From assembly GCA_001429255.1 (NCBI GenBank), contig LMJI01000001.1, forward strand, positions 62,001-126,000: a DNA stretch of 64,000 nucleotides. Reading direction: 5' to 3'. Shown here in pieces: positions 54,073 to 63,821 of the stretch. A program made the position numbers and the translations under genes. The notes under the pieces are model-generated. The model was not told where the DNA came from, made no database searches, and was given only the letters and a program-made list of their open reading frames with translations. Within the stretch, counting starts at the first letter, position 1; each line of letters starts with the position of its first letter. The stretch comes from Cellulomonas sp. Root930. Its GTDB lineage: Bacteria; Actinomycetota; Actinomycetes; Actinomycetales; Cellulomonadaceae.

Positions 54073-54186
54073 CCTAGGTCCCAGGGAGGACCCTGAGCGC
54101 CACGCCACGATGTTCCCGTGAGCCAGCCCGCAAGGTTCACCGGGTCCGGGTAGGCCGGGACCGCCCAGGGCACCCAAGGACTCATC

Positions 54187-54651
54187 ATGTCGACCGTCTC
54201 GAACCCCCGCTTCGTCCGCCTCGCCGGACTCCTCGCGATCATCGCCGGCGCAGTCTTCCTCGTCGCCGGCGCCGTCACCTGGAGCCAGGTGTCCAGCCAC
54301 CTCGCCGCAGAGAACATCACGGTCTCCGACGACGCAGCCGCCTTCGGCGGCGAGGCAGTGAACACCCCGTGGGAGGCGTTCGCCCAGGCGGACATCATCA
54401 ACCACCACGCTCTCGACGCGACCGGCGGCAAGACCTACGCCGAGCTGGACAAGGAAGACCCGCTGCGCGCCGTCGCGATGAACGGCTCGTTCCTCCGCGC
54501 CTCGCTCTTCACCTCGGTCGTGGCCTTCGGTGTCGCCGCCCTGGTCATGGGCATCGGCGTCGTCTTCGGCCTCATCGGGTTCGCCCTGCGCCAGGTGGCG
54601 CCGGCCACCGACGTCGCCGTCAAGGACGACAACGCGCTCGCCGCGGTCTGA
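54187..54651 (+). CDS. Two-helix membrane protein, function unknown
   Basis: A 154-residue protein with one helix near the N-terminus (LAGLLAIIAGAVFLVAGAVTW), an extracellular loop of about 70 residues, and a second helix near the C-terminus (VVAFGVAALVMGIGVVFGL). Databases sometimes label relatives as aromatic ring-opening dioxygenase LigA, a name with no support in the residues here. ATG has AAGGA upstream at seven bases. It lies between maf and the carboxylase alpha gene on the same strand and ends at a strong hairpin. Confidence 0.7.
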   Translation: MSTVSNPRFVRLAGLLAIIAGAVFLVAGAVTWSQVSSHLAAENITVSDDAAAFGGEAVNTPWEAFAQADIINHHALDATGGKTYAELDKEDPLRAVAMNGSFLRASLFTSVVAFGVAALVMGIGVVFGLIGFALRQVAPATDVAVKDDNALAAV

Positions 54652-54668
54652 CGACCTCGACGCACACC

Positions 54669-54704
54669 GGGAGAGCCCGGCCCCTGAGGGGGTCGGGCTC
54701 TCCC
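54669..54704 (+). terminator. Terminator hairpin
   Basis: GGGAGAGCCCG (54669-54679) pairs perfectly with CGGGCTCTCCC (54694-54704), 11 base pairs with a 14-base loop, 17 bases after the small membrane protein stop. Confidence 0.8.
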
Positions 54705-54871
54705 GTGCTTGTGCCCACCGGACAACCGCGCAGGCTCAGAGGGGTCGTCGCGACCGCGTCGCCTGAGGATCCCTACAAACGACCGCCCTAGGCGGTTGGC
54801 CGGATCGACAATCTTGGTCGGGCAGGGGCGGCGGGCGAGGGTCCGGAACGCCCCGGGCGTTACGGTGAGCC

Positions 54872-56665
54872 GTGCCCGCCATCTCCAAGGTCCTCATCGC
54901 CAACCGCGGTGAGATCGCCGTCCGCATCGCCCGAGCCTGTCGCGACGCCCGGATCGGCTCCGTCGCCGTCTACGCCGACACCGACCGGGAGGCGTTGCAC
55001 GTGCGCGTCGCCGACGAGGCGTTCGCACTGAACGGTGCTCGGGCGGCCGAGACGTACCTGGACATCAACAAGCTGCTCGACGTCGCCCGGCGCTCCGGTG
55101 CCGACGCCGTGCACCCCGGCTACGGGTTCCTCGCGGAGAACGCCGGCTTCGCGCAGGCGGTGCTGGACGCCGGCCTGATCTGGATCGGTCCCCCGCCGTC
55201 GGCCATCGACGCCCTCGGGGACAAGGTCAGCGCGCGGCACATCGCCCAGCGAGCCGGTGCCCCGCTGGTCGCCGGCACCTCCGACCCGGTGGCCGGCGTC
55301 GACGAGATCCACGCGTTCGTCGCCGAGCACGGCCTGCCCGTCGCCATCAAGGCGGCGTTCGGCGGTGGTGGTCGCGGCCTGAAGGTGGCCCGCGAGTCGG
55401 GTGAGATCGACGAGATGTTCGAGTCGGCCACCCGGGAGGCCGTCGCGGCGTTCGGGCGCGGCGAGTGCTTCGTCGAGCGGTACCTCGACCGGCCGCGACA
55501 CGTGGAGACGCAGTGCCTGGCGGACCAGCACGGCACGGTCGTCGTGGTCTCCACGCGCGACTGCTCGCTGCAGCGCCGGCACCAGAAGCTCGTCGAGGAG
55601 GCGCCCGCACCGTTCCTCACCGACGCGCAGAACACCCAGCTGGTCGAGTCGTCGAAGGCGATCCTGCGCGAGGCCGGCTACGTCGGCGCCGGCACGTGCG
55701 AGTTCCTCGTCGCGGCGGACGGCACCATCTCGTTCCTCGAGGTCAACACGCGCCTGCAGGTCGAGCACCCGGTCACCGAGGAGATCAGCGGCATCGACCT
55801 GGTCCGCGAGCAGCTGCGCATCGCCGCCGGCGAGCCGCTCGGCTACGACCACGTGGCGACGCGCGGCCACTCGATCGAGTTCCGGATCAACGGCGAGGAC
55901 CCGGGCGCGGGCTTCCTGCCGGCACCCGGTCGGATCACGACGCTGCGGTTCCCCTCCGGCCCCGGCGTCCGCGTCGACTCCGGCGTGGTCGAGGGCGACA
56001 GCGTGTCCGGGCTCTTCGACTCGATGATCGCCAAGCTGATCGTCACCGGCGCCGACCGGCCGCAGGCCCTCGCCCGTGCCCGCCGCGCCCTGACCGAGCT
56101 CGAGGTCGTCGGCATCCCGACGGTCGTCCCGTTCCACCGCGCGGTGCTGGACGCCGAGGCGTTCGCGCCCACGGACCCGGCGCAGCCGTTCTCGGTGCAC
56201 ACCCGCTGGATCGAGACGGAGTTCGCGGAGACGGTCGCGGCCCTCGCGCCCGCCGCCCCGCAGGAGGAGGACGACGAGCCCGCGGCCCTGGAGCGCGTCG
56301 TCGTCGAGGTCGGCGGCAAGCGGCTCGAGGTCGTGCTGCCCGCCGCGCTCGCGCTCGGCCGTGGCCCGGGCGGTCCCGGTCGCGGGTCCAGCGGCCCGGG
56401 TGCGCGCCGACCGGTCCGCCGGACCGCACGCACCAACGGAGGCAGCAACGGCACCACGCTCGCCTCGCCGATGCAGGGCACGATCGTCAAGGTCGCCGTG
56501 GCCGAGGGCGCGCTGGTGGCCGAGGGTGACCTCGTCGTGGTGCTCGAGGCGATGAAGATGGAGCAGCCTCTGGTCGCGCACCGTGCCGGCACGGTGACGG
56601 CCCTGACCGCGGGGGTCGGGTCGAGCGTGAGCGCCGGCACCGCCATCTGCGAGATCGTCGGCTGA
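54872..56665 (+). CDS. accA: Acyl-CoA carboxylase alpha subunit (biotin carboxylase plus biotin carrier)
   Basis: A 597-residue fusion: biotin carboxylase (about 1-450, with [26 protein letters not shown] and [12 protein letters not shown]) and a C-terminal biotin carrier (about 525-597) with Lys562 in EAMKMEQP, the residue biotinylated by the BirA at 47396. It carboxylates biotin with bicarbonate and ATP for the beta subunit at 48353. GTG follows TACGGT by five bases, a leaderless start. The stop overlaps the NUDIX start by four bases. Confidence 0.94.
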   Translation: MPAISKVLIANRGEIAVRIARACRDARIGSVAVYADTDREALHVRVADEAFALNGARAAETYLDINKLLDVARRSGADAVHPGYGFLAENAGFAQAVLDAGLIWIGPPPSAIDALGDKVSARHIAQRAGAPLVAGTSDPVAGVDEIHAFVAEHGLPVAIKAAFGGGGRGLKVARESGEIDEMFESATREAVAAFGRGECFVERYLDRPRHVETQCLADQHGTVVVVSTRDCSLQRRHQKLVEEAPAPFLTDAQNTQLVESSKAILREAGYVGAGTCEFLVAADGTISFLEVNTRLQVEHPVTEEISGIDLVREQLRIAAGEPLGYDHVATRGHSIEFRINGEDPGAGFLPAPGRITTLRFPSGPGVRVDSGVVEGDSVSGLFDSMIAKLIVTGADRPQALARARRALTELEVVGIPTVVPFHRAVLDAEAFAPTDPAQPFSVHTRWIETEFAETVAALAPAAPQEEDDEPAALERVVVEVGGKRLEVVLPAALALGRGPGGPGRGSSGPGARRPVRRTARTNGGSNGTTLASPMQGTIVKVAVAEGALVAEGDLVVVLEAMKMEQPLVAHRAGTVTALTAGVGSSVSAGTAICEIVG

Positions 56666-57156
56666 CGATCCACCACCCACGGCTCCCCGGCGACGGCTGG
56701 GTGGAGTGCGCCTGCGGCCGCCGGCACTGGGGCCTGCACGGCGCCGCCGGGCTGCTGCTCGTCCGGCGGGACGTCGACGGCAACCCCCTGGCGGTCGTCC
56801 TCCAGCACCGGGCGCTCTGGAGCGACCAGGGCGGGACGTGGGGGGTCCCGGGCGGTGCGCGGATGCCCGGCGAGACCGCCGAGGACGCGGCCCTGCGCGA
56901 GGCGGAGGAGGAGGCGGGCATCGACCGCCAGGGTGTCCGGCTGCGCGAGTCCCGGGTCCTCCAGCACCCCGACTGGTCCTACACCACGGTGATCGCCGAC
57001 GAGATCCTCCCGATCCACCCCGCCGTCACGGACGCGGAGAGCGTCGAGCTGCGGTGGGTCCCGCTCGACCAGGTGACCGACCTGCCCTTGCTGCCCGCGT
57101 TCGCCGACGCGTGGCCGCGGCTGCGTGAGCGGATCGAGGCGCTCGGCGGTCGGTGA
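56662..57156 (+). CDS. NUDIX hydrolase, probable CTG start
   Basis: A 164-residue NUDIX protein: residues about 51-75 give the box [23 protein letters not shown] (positions scattered over the 23-residue signature, with REAEEEAG at its end). The first GTG (56701) would cut into [16 protein letters not shown], which looks like the conserved N-terminus of this group; the only start upstream in frame is CTG at 56662, overlapping the accA stop as CTGA, the same geometry as the ATGA/GTGA overlaps elsewhere here. Substrate unknown, probably a nucleotide derivative. Confidence 0.75.
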   Translation: MTIHHPRLPGDGWVECACGRRHWGLHGAAGLLLVRRDVDGNPLAVVLQHRALWSDQGGTWGVPGGARMPGETAEDAALREAEEEAGIDRQGVRLRESRVLQHPDWSYTTVIADEILPIHPAVTDAESVELRWVPLDQVTDLPLLPAFADAWPRLRERIEALGGR

Positions 57157-57212
57157 GCCGAGTCACAGCACCGGCTGCCGGGACACTGTCGCGCCCGGTG
57201 CACCCGCAGGGG

Positions 57213-57245
57213 TAGTGTCCGGGCGGTGAGGTAAGCCTGCCCTCA
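57213..57245 (+). promoter_or_regulatory. efeUOB promoter with DtxR/IdeR-type iron box
   Basis: TAGTGT (57213-57218) is a probable -10. The 19-base palindrome TGAGGTAAGCCTGCCCTCA (57227-57245) follows at the expected transcription start and matches the DtxR/IdeR consensus at about 15 of 19 positions. Iron-loaded repressor bound here would block the operon. Confidence 0.82.
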
Positions 57246-57283
57246 TCTGGCCCCGTGTCAGCCCCTGCACCCGGAAGCGTTCC

Positions 57284-58165
57284 ATGGTCGCCAACTACCT
57301 CATCGGTCTGCGCGAAGGTCTCGAGGCCGCGCTGGTCGTCAGCATCCTCGTCGCGTACCTGGTCAAGTCCGGGCGCCGCGAGCAGCTGCCGGCGCTGTGG
57401 GCCGGGGTCGGCGTCGCCGTGGGGGCGTCACTGGTGTTCGGGGCCATCCTCACGTTCGGCCCGTCCGGGCTGTCGTTCGAGGCGCAGGAGGCCATCGGCG
57501 GCACGCTCTCGATCGTCGCGGTCGGCCTGGTCACCTGGATGATCTTCTGGATGGCGCGCACGGCGCGGCACATGAAGGCGGACCTGCACCACAAGCTCGA
57601 CGACGCGCTCGGCGCCGGCAAGCGGGCGGTGCTCGTGGTCGCGATGCTGGCCGTGGGGCGCGAGGGCCTGGAGACCGCGCTGTTCCTGTGGGCCAGCGCG
57701 CAGGCGACCAGCGGCACCGCCGTGAACACCGGCCCGAACTTCGCGCCGCTCGTCGGCGCCGCCCTGGGCCTCGGCACCGCGGTGCTAGCCGGGTGGCTCA
57801 TCTACCGCGGCGCGCTCCGGCTCAACCTCCGCGTCTTCTTCGCCTGGACCGGGCTGTTCCTCGTCGTCGTCGCCGCGGGCGTGCTGGCCTACGGCGTGCA
57901 CGACCTGCAGGAGGCCGGGATCCTGCCGGGGCTGAACAACCTCGCGTTCGACGTCTCCGCGACGATCCCGCCCAGCAGCTGGTACGGCTCGCTGCTCAAG
58001 GGCGTCTTCAACTTCTCGCCGGCCACGACCGTGCTCCAGGCGATCGCCTGGACCGCCTACCTCGTGCCGACGATGTACTTCTTCATCCGCACCACGTGGG
58101 GCTCTGCGCCCGCCCGCCCGTCGGCGCCCGCCGTCGTGCCGGCCGTGCGCGCCACCGCCGCCTGA
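57284..58165 (+). CDS. efeU: EfeU iron permease
   Basis: A 293-residue, seven-helix permease of the FTR1 family. Two REGLE iron-passage motifs are intact, at residues 10-14 (LIGLREGLEAAL) and 126-130 (AVGREGLETAL). It takes ferric iron produced outside the membrane by EfeB/EfeO. ATG lies 38 bases downstream of the iron box; GAAGCG upstream is only a weak ribosome site. First gene of efeUOB, 44 bases before efeO. Confidence 0.95.
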   Translation: MVANYLIGLREGLEAALVVSILVAYLVKSGRREQLPALWAGVGVAVGASLVFGAILTFGPSGLSFEAQEAIGGTLSIVAVGLVTWMIFWMARTARHMKADLHHKLDDALGAGKRAVLVVAMLAVGREGLETALFLWASAQATSGTAVNTGPNFAPLVGAALGLGTAVLAGWLIYRGALRLNLRVFFAWTGLFLVVVAAGVLAYGVHDLQEAGILPGLNNLAFDVSATIPPSSWYGSLLKGVFNFSPATTVLQAIAWTAYLVPTMYFFIRTTWGSAPARPSAPAVVPAVRATAA

Positions 58166-58209
58166 TCTCGCCGCCGCACCACCCCGCCAGTTCTTCTCCG
58201 AGGAGACCC

Positions 58210-59412
58210 ATGTCCCGCCGCACCACCACCGTCGCCGCCGCCCTGGCCGCGCTCGTCCTCCCGCTCGTCGCGGCCTGCGTGCCCAACGACGCCCCGGAGC
58301 CCGGCGTCTCCGGCAGCGCGGGCGTGCTCACGGTGACCTCGACGGCCGACGCGTGCGACGTGTCCGCCGCCGAGGCCGACTCGGGCACGCTGCGCTTCTC
58401 GGTGACCAACGAGGGCGACGACGTCACCGAGTTCTACCTGCTCGGTGACGACGGCCTGCGGGTGATCTCCGAGGTCGAGAACGTGGGCCCGGGGCTCACC
58501 CGCGACCTCGTCGTCCAGGTGAAGCCCGGCACCTACTTCACGGCGTGCAAGCCCGGCATGGTCGGGGACGGGATCCGCGCCGAGTTCACCGTGAACGACA
58601 GCGGCGTCGAGGTGGGCCCGACGGGCGACACCGCCGACCAGCTCGCCGCCGCCGAGGCCTCGTACGTGGCCTACGTCAAGGACCAGGTGGGCTCGCTCAT
58701 CGCGGGCACGGAGGCCTTCGCCGCCGCCTACACCGCGGGTGACGACGAGACCGCGAAGTCCCTGTACGCCGACACGCGTGCCCACTGGGAGCGCGTCGAG
58801 CCGGTGGCCGAGTCGTTCGGCGACCTCGACCCGCTGCTCGACCTGCGCGAGGCCGACGTCGAGGAGGGTGCGGCCTGGACCGGCTGGCACCTCATCGAGA
58901 AGGACCTCTGGCAGCCCGCTCCGGACGCCAACGGTGGCGTGACGTACGTGCCGCTCACGCCTGAGCAGCGCGACGCCGCCGCGGCGGACCTCGTGACGTA
59001 CACCCAGCAGCTGGTCGACGAGGTGAACGCCCCCGACTTCACGTTCGAGGCGTTCCAGATCGCCAACGGCGCCAAGGAGCTGCTCGACGAGGTCGCCACC
59101 GGCAAGGTCACCGGCGAGGAGGAGATCTGGTCGCACACCGACCTGTGGGACTTCCAGGCCAACGTCGACGGCGCGCGCGTCGGGTACGAGGTGCTCGCGG
59201 AGGTCGTCGAGGCCGAGGACCCCGACCTGGCCGAGACGCTGGCCACCCGCTTCGCGGAGATCGACGCGCTGCTCGCCGAGCAGGGCTCGCTCGAGACCGG
59301 CTTCACGTACTACGACCAGCTCACGGACGCCCAGGTCAAGGAGCTCGCCGCGGCGGTCGACGCCCTGTCCGAGCCCCTGTCGAGGCTCACCGCCACGGTG
59401 ACGGGCGCCTGA
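58210..59412 (+). CDS. efeO: EfeO iron-uptake lipoprotein
   Basis: A 400-residue secreted lipoprotein. The signal ends at LVAAC (Cys23). Residues about 35-140 form the cupredoxin-like EfeO domain and residues about 150-400 the M75-peptidase-like helical domain; HWERVEPVAESFGDLDP carries the HXXXE-type metal site, and the later WHLIEKDLW is conserved. It binds ferric iron for EfeU. ATG follows CGAGGAGACCC. Its stop (TGA 59410-59412) is directly followed by the efeB start region. Confidence 0.94.
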   Translation: MSRRTTTVAAALAALVLPLVAACVPNDAPEPGVSGSAGVLTVTSTADACDVSAAEADSGTLRFSVTNEGDDVTEFYLLGDDGLRVISEVENVGPGLTRDLVVQVKPGTYFTACKPGMVGDGIRAEFTVNDSGVEVGPTGDTADQLAAAEASYVAYVKDQVGSLIAGTEAFAAAYTAGDDETAKSLYADTRAHWERVEPVAESFGDLDPLLDLREADVEEGAAWTGWHLIEKDLWQPAPDANGGVTYVPLTPEQRDAAAADLVTYTQQLVDEVNAPDFTFEAFQIANGAKELLDEVATGKVTGEEEIWSHTDLWDFQANVDGARVGYEVLAEVVEAEDPDLAETLATRFAEIDALLAEQGSLETGFTYYDQLTDAQVKELAAAVDALSEPLSRLTATVTGA

Positions 59413-59414
59413 CC

Positions 59415-60797
59415 TTGACCACCCCCACGGACCCGCACGACGAGCCCGGCGGCCCCCGCCTGTCGCGGCGCGCCGTGCTGGGCCTCGGTGGGGGTCTGGC
59501 CGCGGCCGGCGTGGCCGTCGGCCTCGGGGTCGGCCGCGCGACGGCGCCGGAGCCGACGACGGCCGTCACCGCCGCCGCGGGCACCTACCCGTTCACCGGT
59601 GCGCACCAGGCCGGCATCGTCACTCCCGCCCAGGACCGGCTCTACCTCGCCGCGTTCGACCTCACGACGACCTCCCGCGACGAGCTGGTCGAGCTGCTGC
59701 GGCGGTGGACCACGATCGCCGCGCGGCTGACCCAGGGGTTGTCGGCGGGGCCGTTCGGGCCGGCGTCGGGACCGTACGACGCGCCGCCGGACGACACCGG
59801 CGAGGCCGCCGACCTGTCCCCCGCGGGCCTGACGATCACGTTCGGCTTCGGGCGGTCCCTGTTCGTCGGCACCCCCGGTCCCGACGGCACCCCCGGCGAG
59901 GACCGGTTCGGTCTCGCGGACCGGCTGCCCGGCGGGCTCGTCGCGCTCCCGCACTTCGCGGCCGACGACCTCGACCCCGCCCGCAGCGACGGCGACCTCG
60001 TGGTGCAGGCGTGCGCGGACGACCCGCAGATCGCGGTGCACGCCATCCGGAACCTGTCGCGGGCCGCGTTCGGCACCGCGACGATCCGGTGGACCCAGCT
60101 GGGCTACGGCCGGACCTCGTCCACGAGCACCGCGCAGCGGACCCCGCGCAACCTGTTCGGGTTCAAGGACGGCACCGCCAACGTCAAGGCCGAGGAGACC
60201 GACGCGCTCGAGGAGCACGTGTGGGTGCCCACGAGCGCGGCGGACGCCGACGAGACCGACTCGGGCTGGCTCACGGGCGGCTCCTACCTCGTGGCCCGCC
60301 GGATCCGGATGCGCATCGAGACGTGGGACCGCACCTCCCTGCGCGAGCAGGAGAACCTGGTCGGCCGCACCAAGGGCGAGGGCGCTCCCCTGTCCGGCGG
60401 CACGGAGTTCACCGACCCCGACTTCACGAAGGAGGGCCGCGGCGGCGCGCCCCTCATCGCGGTCGACTCCCACGTCCGGCTGGCCCACCCGGACTTCAAC
60501 GACGGGGTGCGGCTGCTGCGGCGCGGCTACAACTTCACCGACGGGAACGACTCGCTCGGACGCCTCGACGCGGGGCTGTTCTTCCTCGCGTTCGTGCGCG
60601 ATCCCCGGACGCACTTCATCCCGATGCAGACCACGCTGTCGAGCAACGACACCCTCATGGAGTACCTCACCCACACGGGGTCCGGCCTGTTCGCGGTGCC
60701 GCCAGGCATCCCGGAGGGCGCGCTGGTCGCCGGCGAGGACGGCACGCCCGTGACCACCGACGACAGCCCGTTCGTGGGGCAGCAGCTGTTCGCCTGA
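59415..60797 (+). CDS. efeB: EfeB, Dyp-type heme peroxidase
   Basis: A 460-residue Dyp peroxidase with a Tat signal (RLSRRAVLGLGGGLAA). The heme-pocket GFKDGTANV supplies the distal Asp, and RDPRTHFIPM and DSHVRLAHP the conserved region with the proximal His. In EfeUOB it oxidises ferrous iron or releases iron from heme. The start is TTG at 59415, three bases after the efeO stop; a CTG at 59409 overlapping that stop (CTGA) is in frame and also possible. No ATG or GTG lies ahead of the Tat signal. Confidence 0.94.
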   Translation: MTTPTDPHDEPGGPRLSRRAVLGLGGGLAAAGVAVGLGVGRATAPEPTTAVTAAAGTYPFTGAHQAGIVTPAQDRLYLAAFDLTTTSRDELVELLRRWTTIAARLTQGLSAGPFGPASGPYDAPPDDTGEAADLSPAGLTITFGFGRSLFVGTPGPDGTPGEDRFGLADRLPGGLVALPHFAADDLDPARSDGDLVVQACADDPQIAVHAIRNLSRAAFGTATIRWTQLGYGRTSSTSTAQRTPRNLFGFKDGTANVKAEETDALEEHVWVPTSAADADETDSGWLTGGSYLVARRIRMRIETWDRTSLREQENLVGRTKGEGAPLSGGTEFTDPDFTKEGRGGAPLIAVDSHVRLAHPDFNDGVRLLRRGYNFTDGNDSLGRLDAGLFFLAFVRDPRTHFIPMQTTLSSNDTLMEYLTHTGSGLFAVPPGIPEGALVAGEDGTPVTTDDSPFVGQQLFA

Positions 60798-60819
60798 CGG
60801 CCCCGGTAGTCTCGCGCGC

Positions 60820-62775
60820 GTGACGACCACCCCGCCCGCCGGCACGCCCGTCCGCACCCCGCCCGACGCCGGCACCCCGACGCGCGTGTGGCTCGTCGCC
60901 CTGCTCACCGTGCTGTGCCTCGAGCTGGTCCGCGCCAGCGGCCCCCTGCTGGACCGTGCCTTCGCGGCCGGGGTGGTCAACGCCGCGGTGACCGCGCTCG
61001 GCACGTACGCCGCCGCGGGGGCAGTCGCCGCGCTGCTCCTGCTCGCGGCACGCCGCACGTCCGGCACTCCCGACGCCCGCACGCTGCTGGTCGGCGCCGT
61101 GACGCTCGCCGTGCTGCGCCTGCTCGTCCAGGCGCTCGACGGCGAGGCGCTGTTCGTCGTCGGCCTCGTCGCCGTCGCCGTGGCGGTGGCCGTGCTCACG
61201 CTCGCGGTGGCGTTCGTCGCCGGGCGTCCGGCGGGTGGCCGAGAGGCGGCCATCGGCCTGGTGCTCGGCTGCGGGCTGTCGGCCGGGCTGCAGCTGGTGC
61301 TCGGCACGTGGGACGCGGTGTGGCGCGACGGGTGGACCGGCTGGGTGGTGGCGGTGGTCCTCGCGGTCGGGGTCGTGGCTACCGCCCGCGGGCTGGTCGC
61401 GTTCACCGCGTCGACGGCTTCCGAGGCGACCGGGCGCCCCCGGCGGCTCTGGGTGCTCGGCCTGTTCCTCGCGCTGGCCGCGATGATCGTCGCCAACCCC
61501 GCGTTCGTGGCGTCGCAGACCGGCCTGGCGCTCGGCTGGGCGGGCCTGGTCGTCGTCGCCGCGAACAGCCTCGGCGCCCTGTCCCTGCTGCGGCCCGACC
61601 CGTGGCCCGCGGCCGTCCGCGTGGGGGCAGCCGTGCTGCTGGTCGCCGGCGTCGGCTGCGCGCTCTGGCTCACGGGCATCGCCGCGCTGGCGGCCGTCGT
61701 CGTCCTCCAGGTCTCGCTCGGCATCGTGCTCTCGGCCGCCCTCAGCGCCCACCGACCGGCGGCGCGCGGGATCACCCGGACGTCGGCGGCGACGCTGGTC
61801 GTCGGCCTCGGCACGATCGGTCCGCTGCTCCTCTACATGCTCGACTACGACGTCCCGTTGCCGGTCGACAACGTCTGGGTGATGGTGCTCGCCGCGCTCG
61901 GGCTCGCCCTGTCCGGCCTGCGCCGACGCACCCCCGGAGCGGTGCCCGCGCTGACCAGCCCGGACCGGCTCCCCCGGCGGATGAGCTCGGTGCGCCTGCT
62001 CGTCCTGCCCGCGCTGGTCCTGGCCGCGCTCGGGCTGATGCCCTCGACGACGAGCACCACGGGCGCCGACGTGCCCGCCCGGGCGGACGACGAACCGCTC
62101 GTCCTCGTGGACTGGAACCTGCATTACGGCGTCTCGCCGCTGACCGCCGTCGACCTCGAAGGCATCGCGGTGGAGATCGAGGGGGCGGACCCGGACGTCG
62201 TCACCCTGCAGGAGGTGAACCGCGGCTGGGTGTTCGGGGGCGGCACCGACATGGCCACGTGGCTCGCGCACCGGCTCCAGATGACCGTCCACTTCGCGCC
62301 CGCGGCCGACCACCAGTTCGGCAACGCGGTGCTCGCGCGGTCCGAGCTCACGGACGCCGTCGTCCACCCGCTGCCGTACGGCGCCGGCCCGCAGAGCCGG
62401 TCCGCCCTGTCGACCACCCTGACCACGGCCGACGGGACCGCCCTGCGGGTGACGTCGATCCACACGCAGCACCGCGAGGCGAACACCCCGACCCGGCTGG
62501 AGCAGCTGCAGGCACTAGCCGACGCCGAGCCGGTCACCCCGCCGGCACTCCTCGCGGGTGACCTCAACGCCGAGCCGGGCTGGCCGGAGATCGAGCTGCT
62601 GGAGTCCGCGGGCTGGGTGGCGGCCGACTCGCAGATGCTCACGTCGCCGGCGGACGTCCCCACGGCCAAGATCGACTGGGTGTTCGGCCAGGGCGTGACC
62701 TTCATCCGCGGCTACGTGTGGGCCGCCCCGCAGTCCGACCACCGACCGTCGTCGGTGGAGTTCTCAGTCGACTGA
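60820..62775 (+). CDS. Membrane protein with C-terminal EEP (endonuclease/exonuclease/phosphatase) domain
   Basis: A 651-residue protein. The first 420 residues are about 10-11 hydrophobic helices, and residues about 425-650 an EEP-fold domain with DWNLHYG (Asn), LQEVNRG (Glu), GDLNAEPGW (Asp, Asn), KIDWVFG (Asp) and SDHRPSSVEF (His). The same two-part order is seen in CWH43/PGAP2-interacting-type proteins that act on lipid or GPI-like substrates; the substrate here is unknown. GTG lies seven bases after TAGTCT, a leaderless start. Overlaps the LacI gene's 3' end by 12 bases. Confidence 0.88.
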   Translation: MTTTPPAGTPVRTPPDAGTPTRVWLVALLTVLCLELVRASGPLLDRAFAAGVVNAAVTALGTYAAAGAVAALLLLAARRTSGTPDARTLLVGAVTLAVLRLLVQALDGEALFVVGLVAVAVAVAVLTLAVAFVAGRPAGGREAAIGLVLGCGLSAGLQLVLGTWDAVWRDGWTGWVVAVVLAVGVVATARGLVAFTASTASEATGRPRRLWVLGLFLALAAMIVANPAFVASQTGLALGWAGLVVVAANSLGALSLLRPDPWPAAVRVGAAVLLVAGVGCALWLTGIAALAAVVVLQVSLGIVLSAALSAHRPAARGITRTSAATLVVGLGTIGPLLLYMLDYDVPLPVDNVWVMVLAALGLALSGLRRRTPGAVPALTSPDRLPRRMSSVRLLVLPALVLAALGLMPSTTSTTGADVPARADDEPLVLVDWNLHYGVSPLTAVDLEGIAVEIEGADPDVVTLQEVNRGWVFGGGTDMATWLAHRLQMTVHFAPAADHQFGNAVLARSELTDAVVHPLPYGAGPQSRSALSTTLTTADGTALRVTSIHTQHREANTPTRLEQLQALADAEPVTPPALLAGDLNAEPGWPEIELLESAGWVAADSQMLTSPADVPTAKIDWVFGQGVTFIRGYVWAAPQSDHRPSSVEFSVD

Positions 62776-63783
62776 CGCGGGCCCGGTCGACTCCCGGACG
62801 ACCAGCTCGACGCCGATGTGCACGGTCCCGTCGGGCCTGCTCGCGCGCAGGTCGGCACCCTCGATGAGCTGGAGCAGCAGCTCGGCGGCCGCGCGTCCCT
62901 TGCCGGCCGTGTCCTGCCGGATCGTCGACAGGCACGGGCTGACGTAGCGGGCGATGTCGGCGTCGTCGAAGCCGAGCACGGAGACGTCCGTCGGCACCCG
63001 GCGGCCCGCCCGGATCAGCCCCGCCTGGATGCCCGCGGCGAGCACGTCGGCGGTGGCGAAGACGGCCGTGGCGTCGGGGTGCTCTCGCGCGATCCGCTCC
63101 CCCGCGGCCAGTCCGTCCTCGTACGTGGTGTTGGCGGCGACCGTCACGGGGTCCGCTCCGAGGGCGTCGCGCAGCCCGTCGAGCCGACCGGTGACCACCT
63201 GGCTGCGCGCGTCCACCGGCCCGCAGAACACGACCCGGCGGTGACCGAGCGCCGCCAGGTGCTCGCCGGCCAGGCGCCCGCCGTCGACGTCGTCGGCCCG
63301 CACCGCGCCCGCGTGCCCGTCCCCCACCGACGCGTCGACGACGACCGCAGGGACGTCGTCCGGGATGTCGAGCGCGCGCAGCTCGTCGTCCGTGAAGCCC
63401 ATGACGACCACCCCGTCGAGGTTCCAGCGCTGCACCGAGTCCTGCACCTCGCGGGTGTTCTCGACGGCACGGAGCATCAGGTGGTGGTCCCGCTCGCGCA
63501 GCGCGGCCTCGAGCGCGCCGGCGACGCTGACGTCGTGCGGGCTGCCCAGCAGGGCGGTGCCGTCCTGGCGTGCGGGCAGCAGCAGGCCCACCAGGCGGGT
63601 GCGTCCCGCGGCCAGGCTCTGCGCGGCGCCGCTGGGCACGTAGCCGCGCTCCTCGACGATCCGTTCGACCGTCGCCGCGGTGGCCGGGGACACGCGGCCG
63701 AGGTTGCCGTTGACCACGTTGGACACGGTCATCACGGACACCCCCGCCTCGCGGGCGATGTCCTTGAGGGTGACGCGCGGCAC
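62764..63783 (-). CDS. LacI family transcriptional regulator
   Basis: A 339-residue repressor. Residues about 3-55 form the HTH with hinge (LKDIAREAGVSVMTVSNVVNG), and the rest a periplasmic-binding-protein-like sugar domain (GFDDADIARYVSPCLSTIRQD near the end). It is divergent from a sugar-ABC binding lipoprotein gene and two 14-base operator-like sites lie between them. It probably represses that transporter in the absence of its sugar and itself. The 3' end overlaps the EEP gene by 12 bases. Confidence 0.94.
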   Translation of the reverse strand: MPRVTLKDIAREAGVSVMTVSNVVNGNLGRVSPATAATVERIVEERGYVPSGAAQSLAAGRTRLVGLLLPARQDGTALLGSPHDVSVAGALEAALRERDHHLMLRAVENTREVQDSVQRWNLDGVVVMGFTDDELRALDIPDDVPAVVVDASVGDGHAGAVRADDVDGGRLAGEHLAALGHRRVVFCGPVDARSQVVTGRLDGLRDALGADPVTVAANTTYEDGLAAGERIAREHPDATAVFATADVLAAGIQAGLIRAGRRVPTDVSVLGFDDADIARYVSPCLSTIRQDTAGKGRAAAELLLQLIEGADLRASRPDGTVHIGVELVVRESTGPASVD

Positions 63784-63821
63784 GGTTCCTCCTTCGACTC
63801 TTGACGCCGGATCGTATCTGC

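Noticed and set aside
54187..54651. Naming the small membrane protein as LigA dioxygenase
   Set aside because: It has two membrane helices and no metal-binding residues of an extradiol dioxygenase; the label is a propagated database error.
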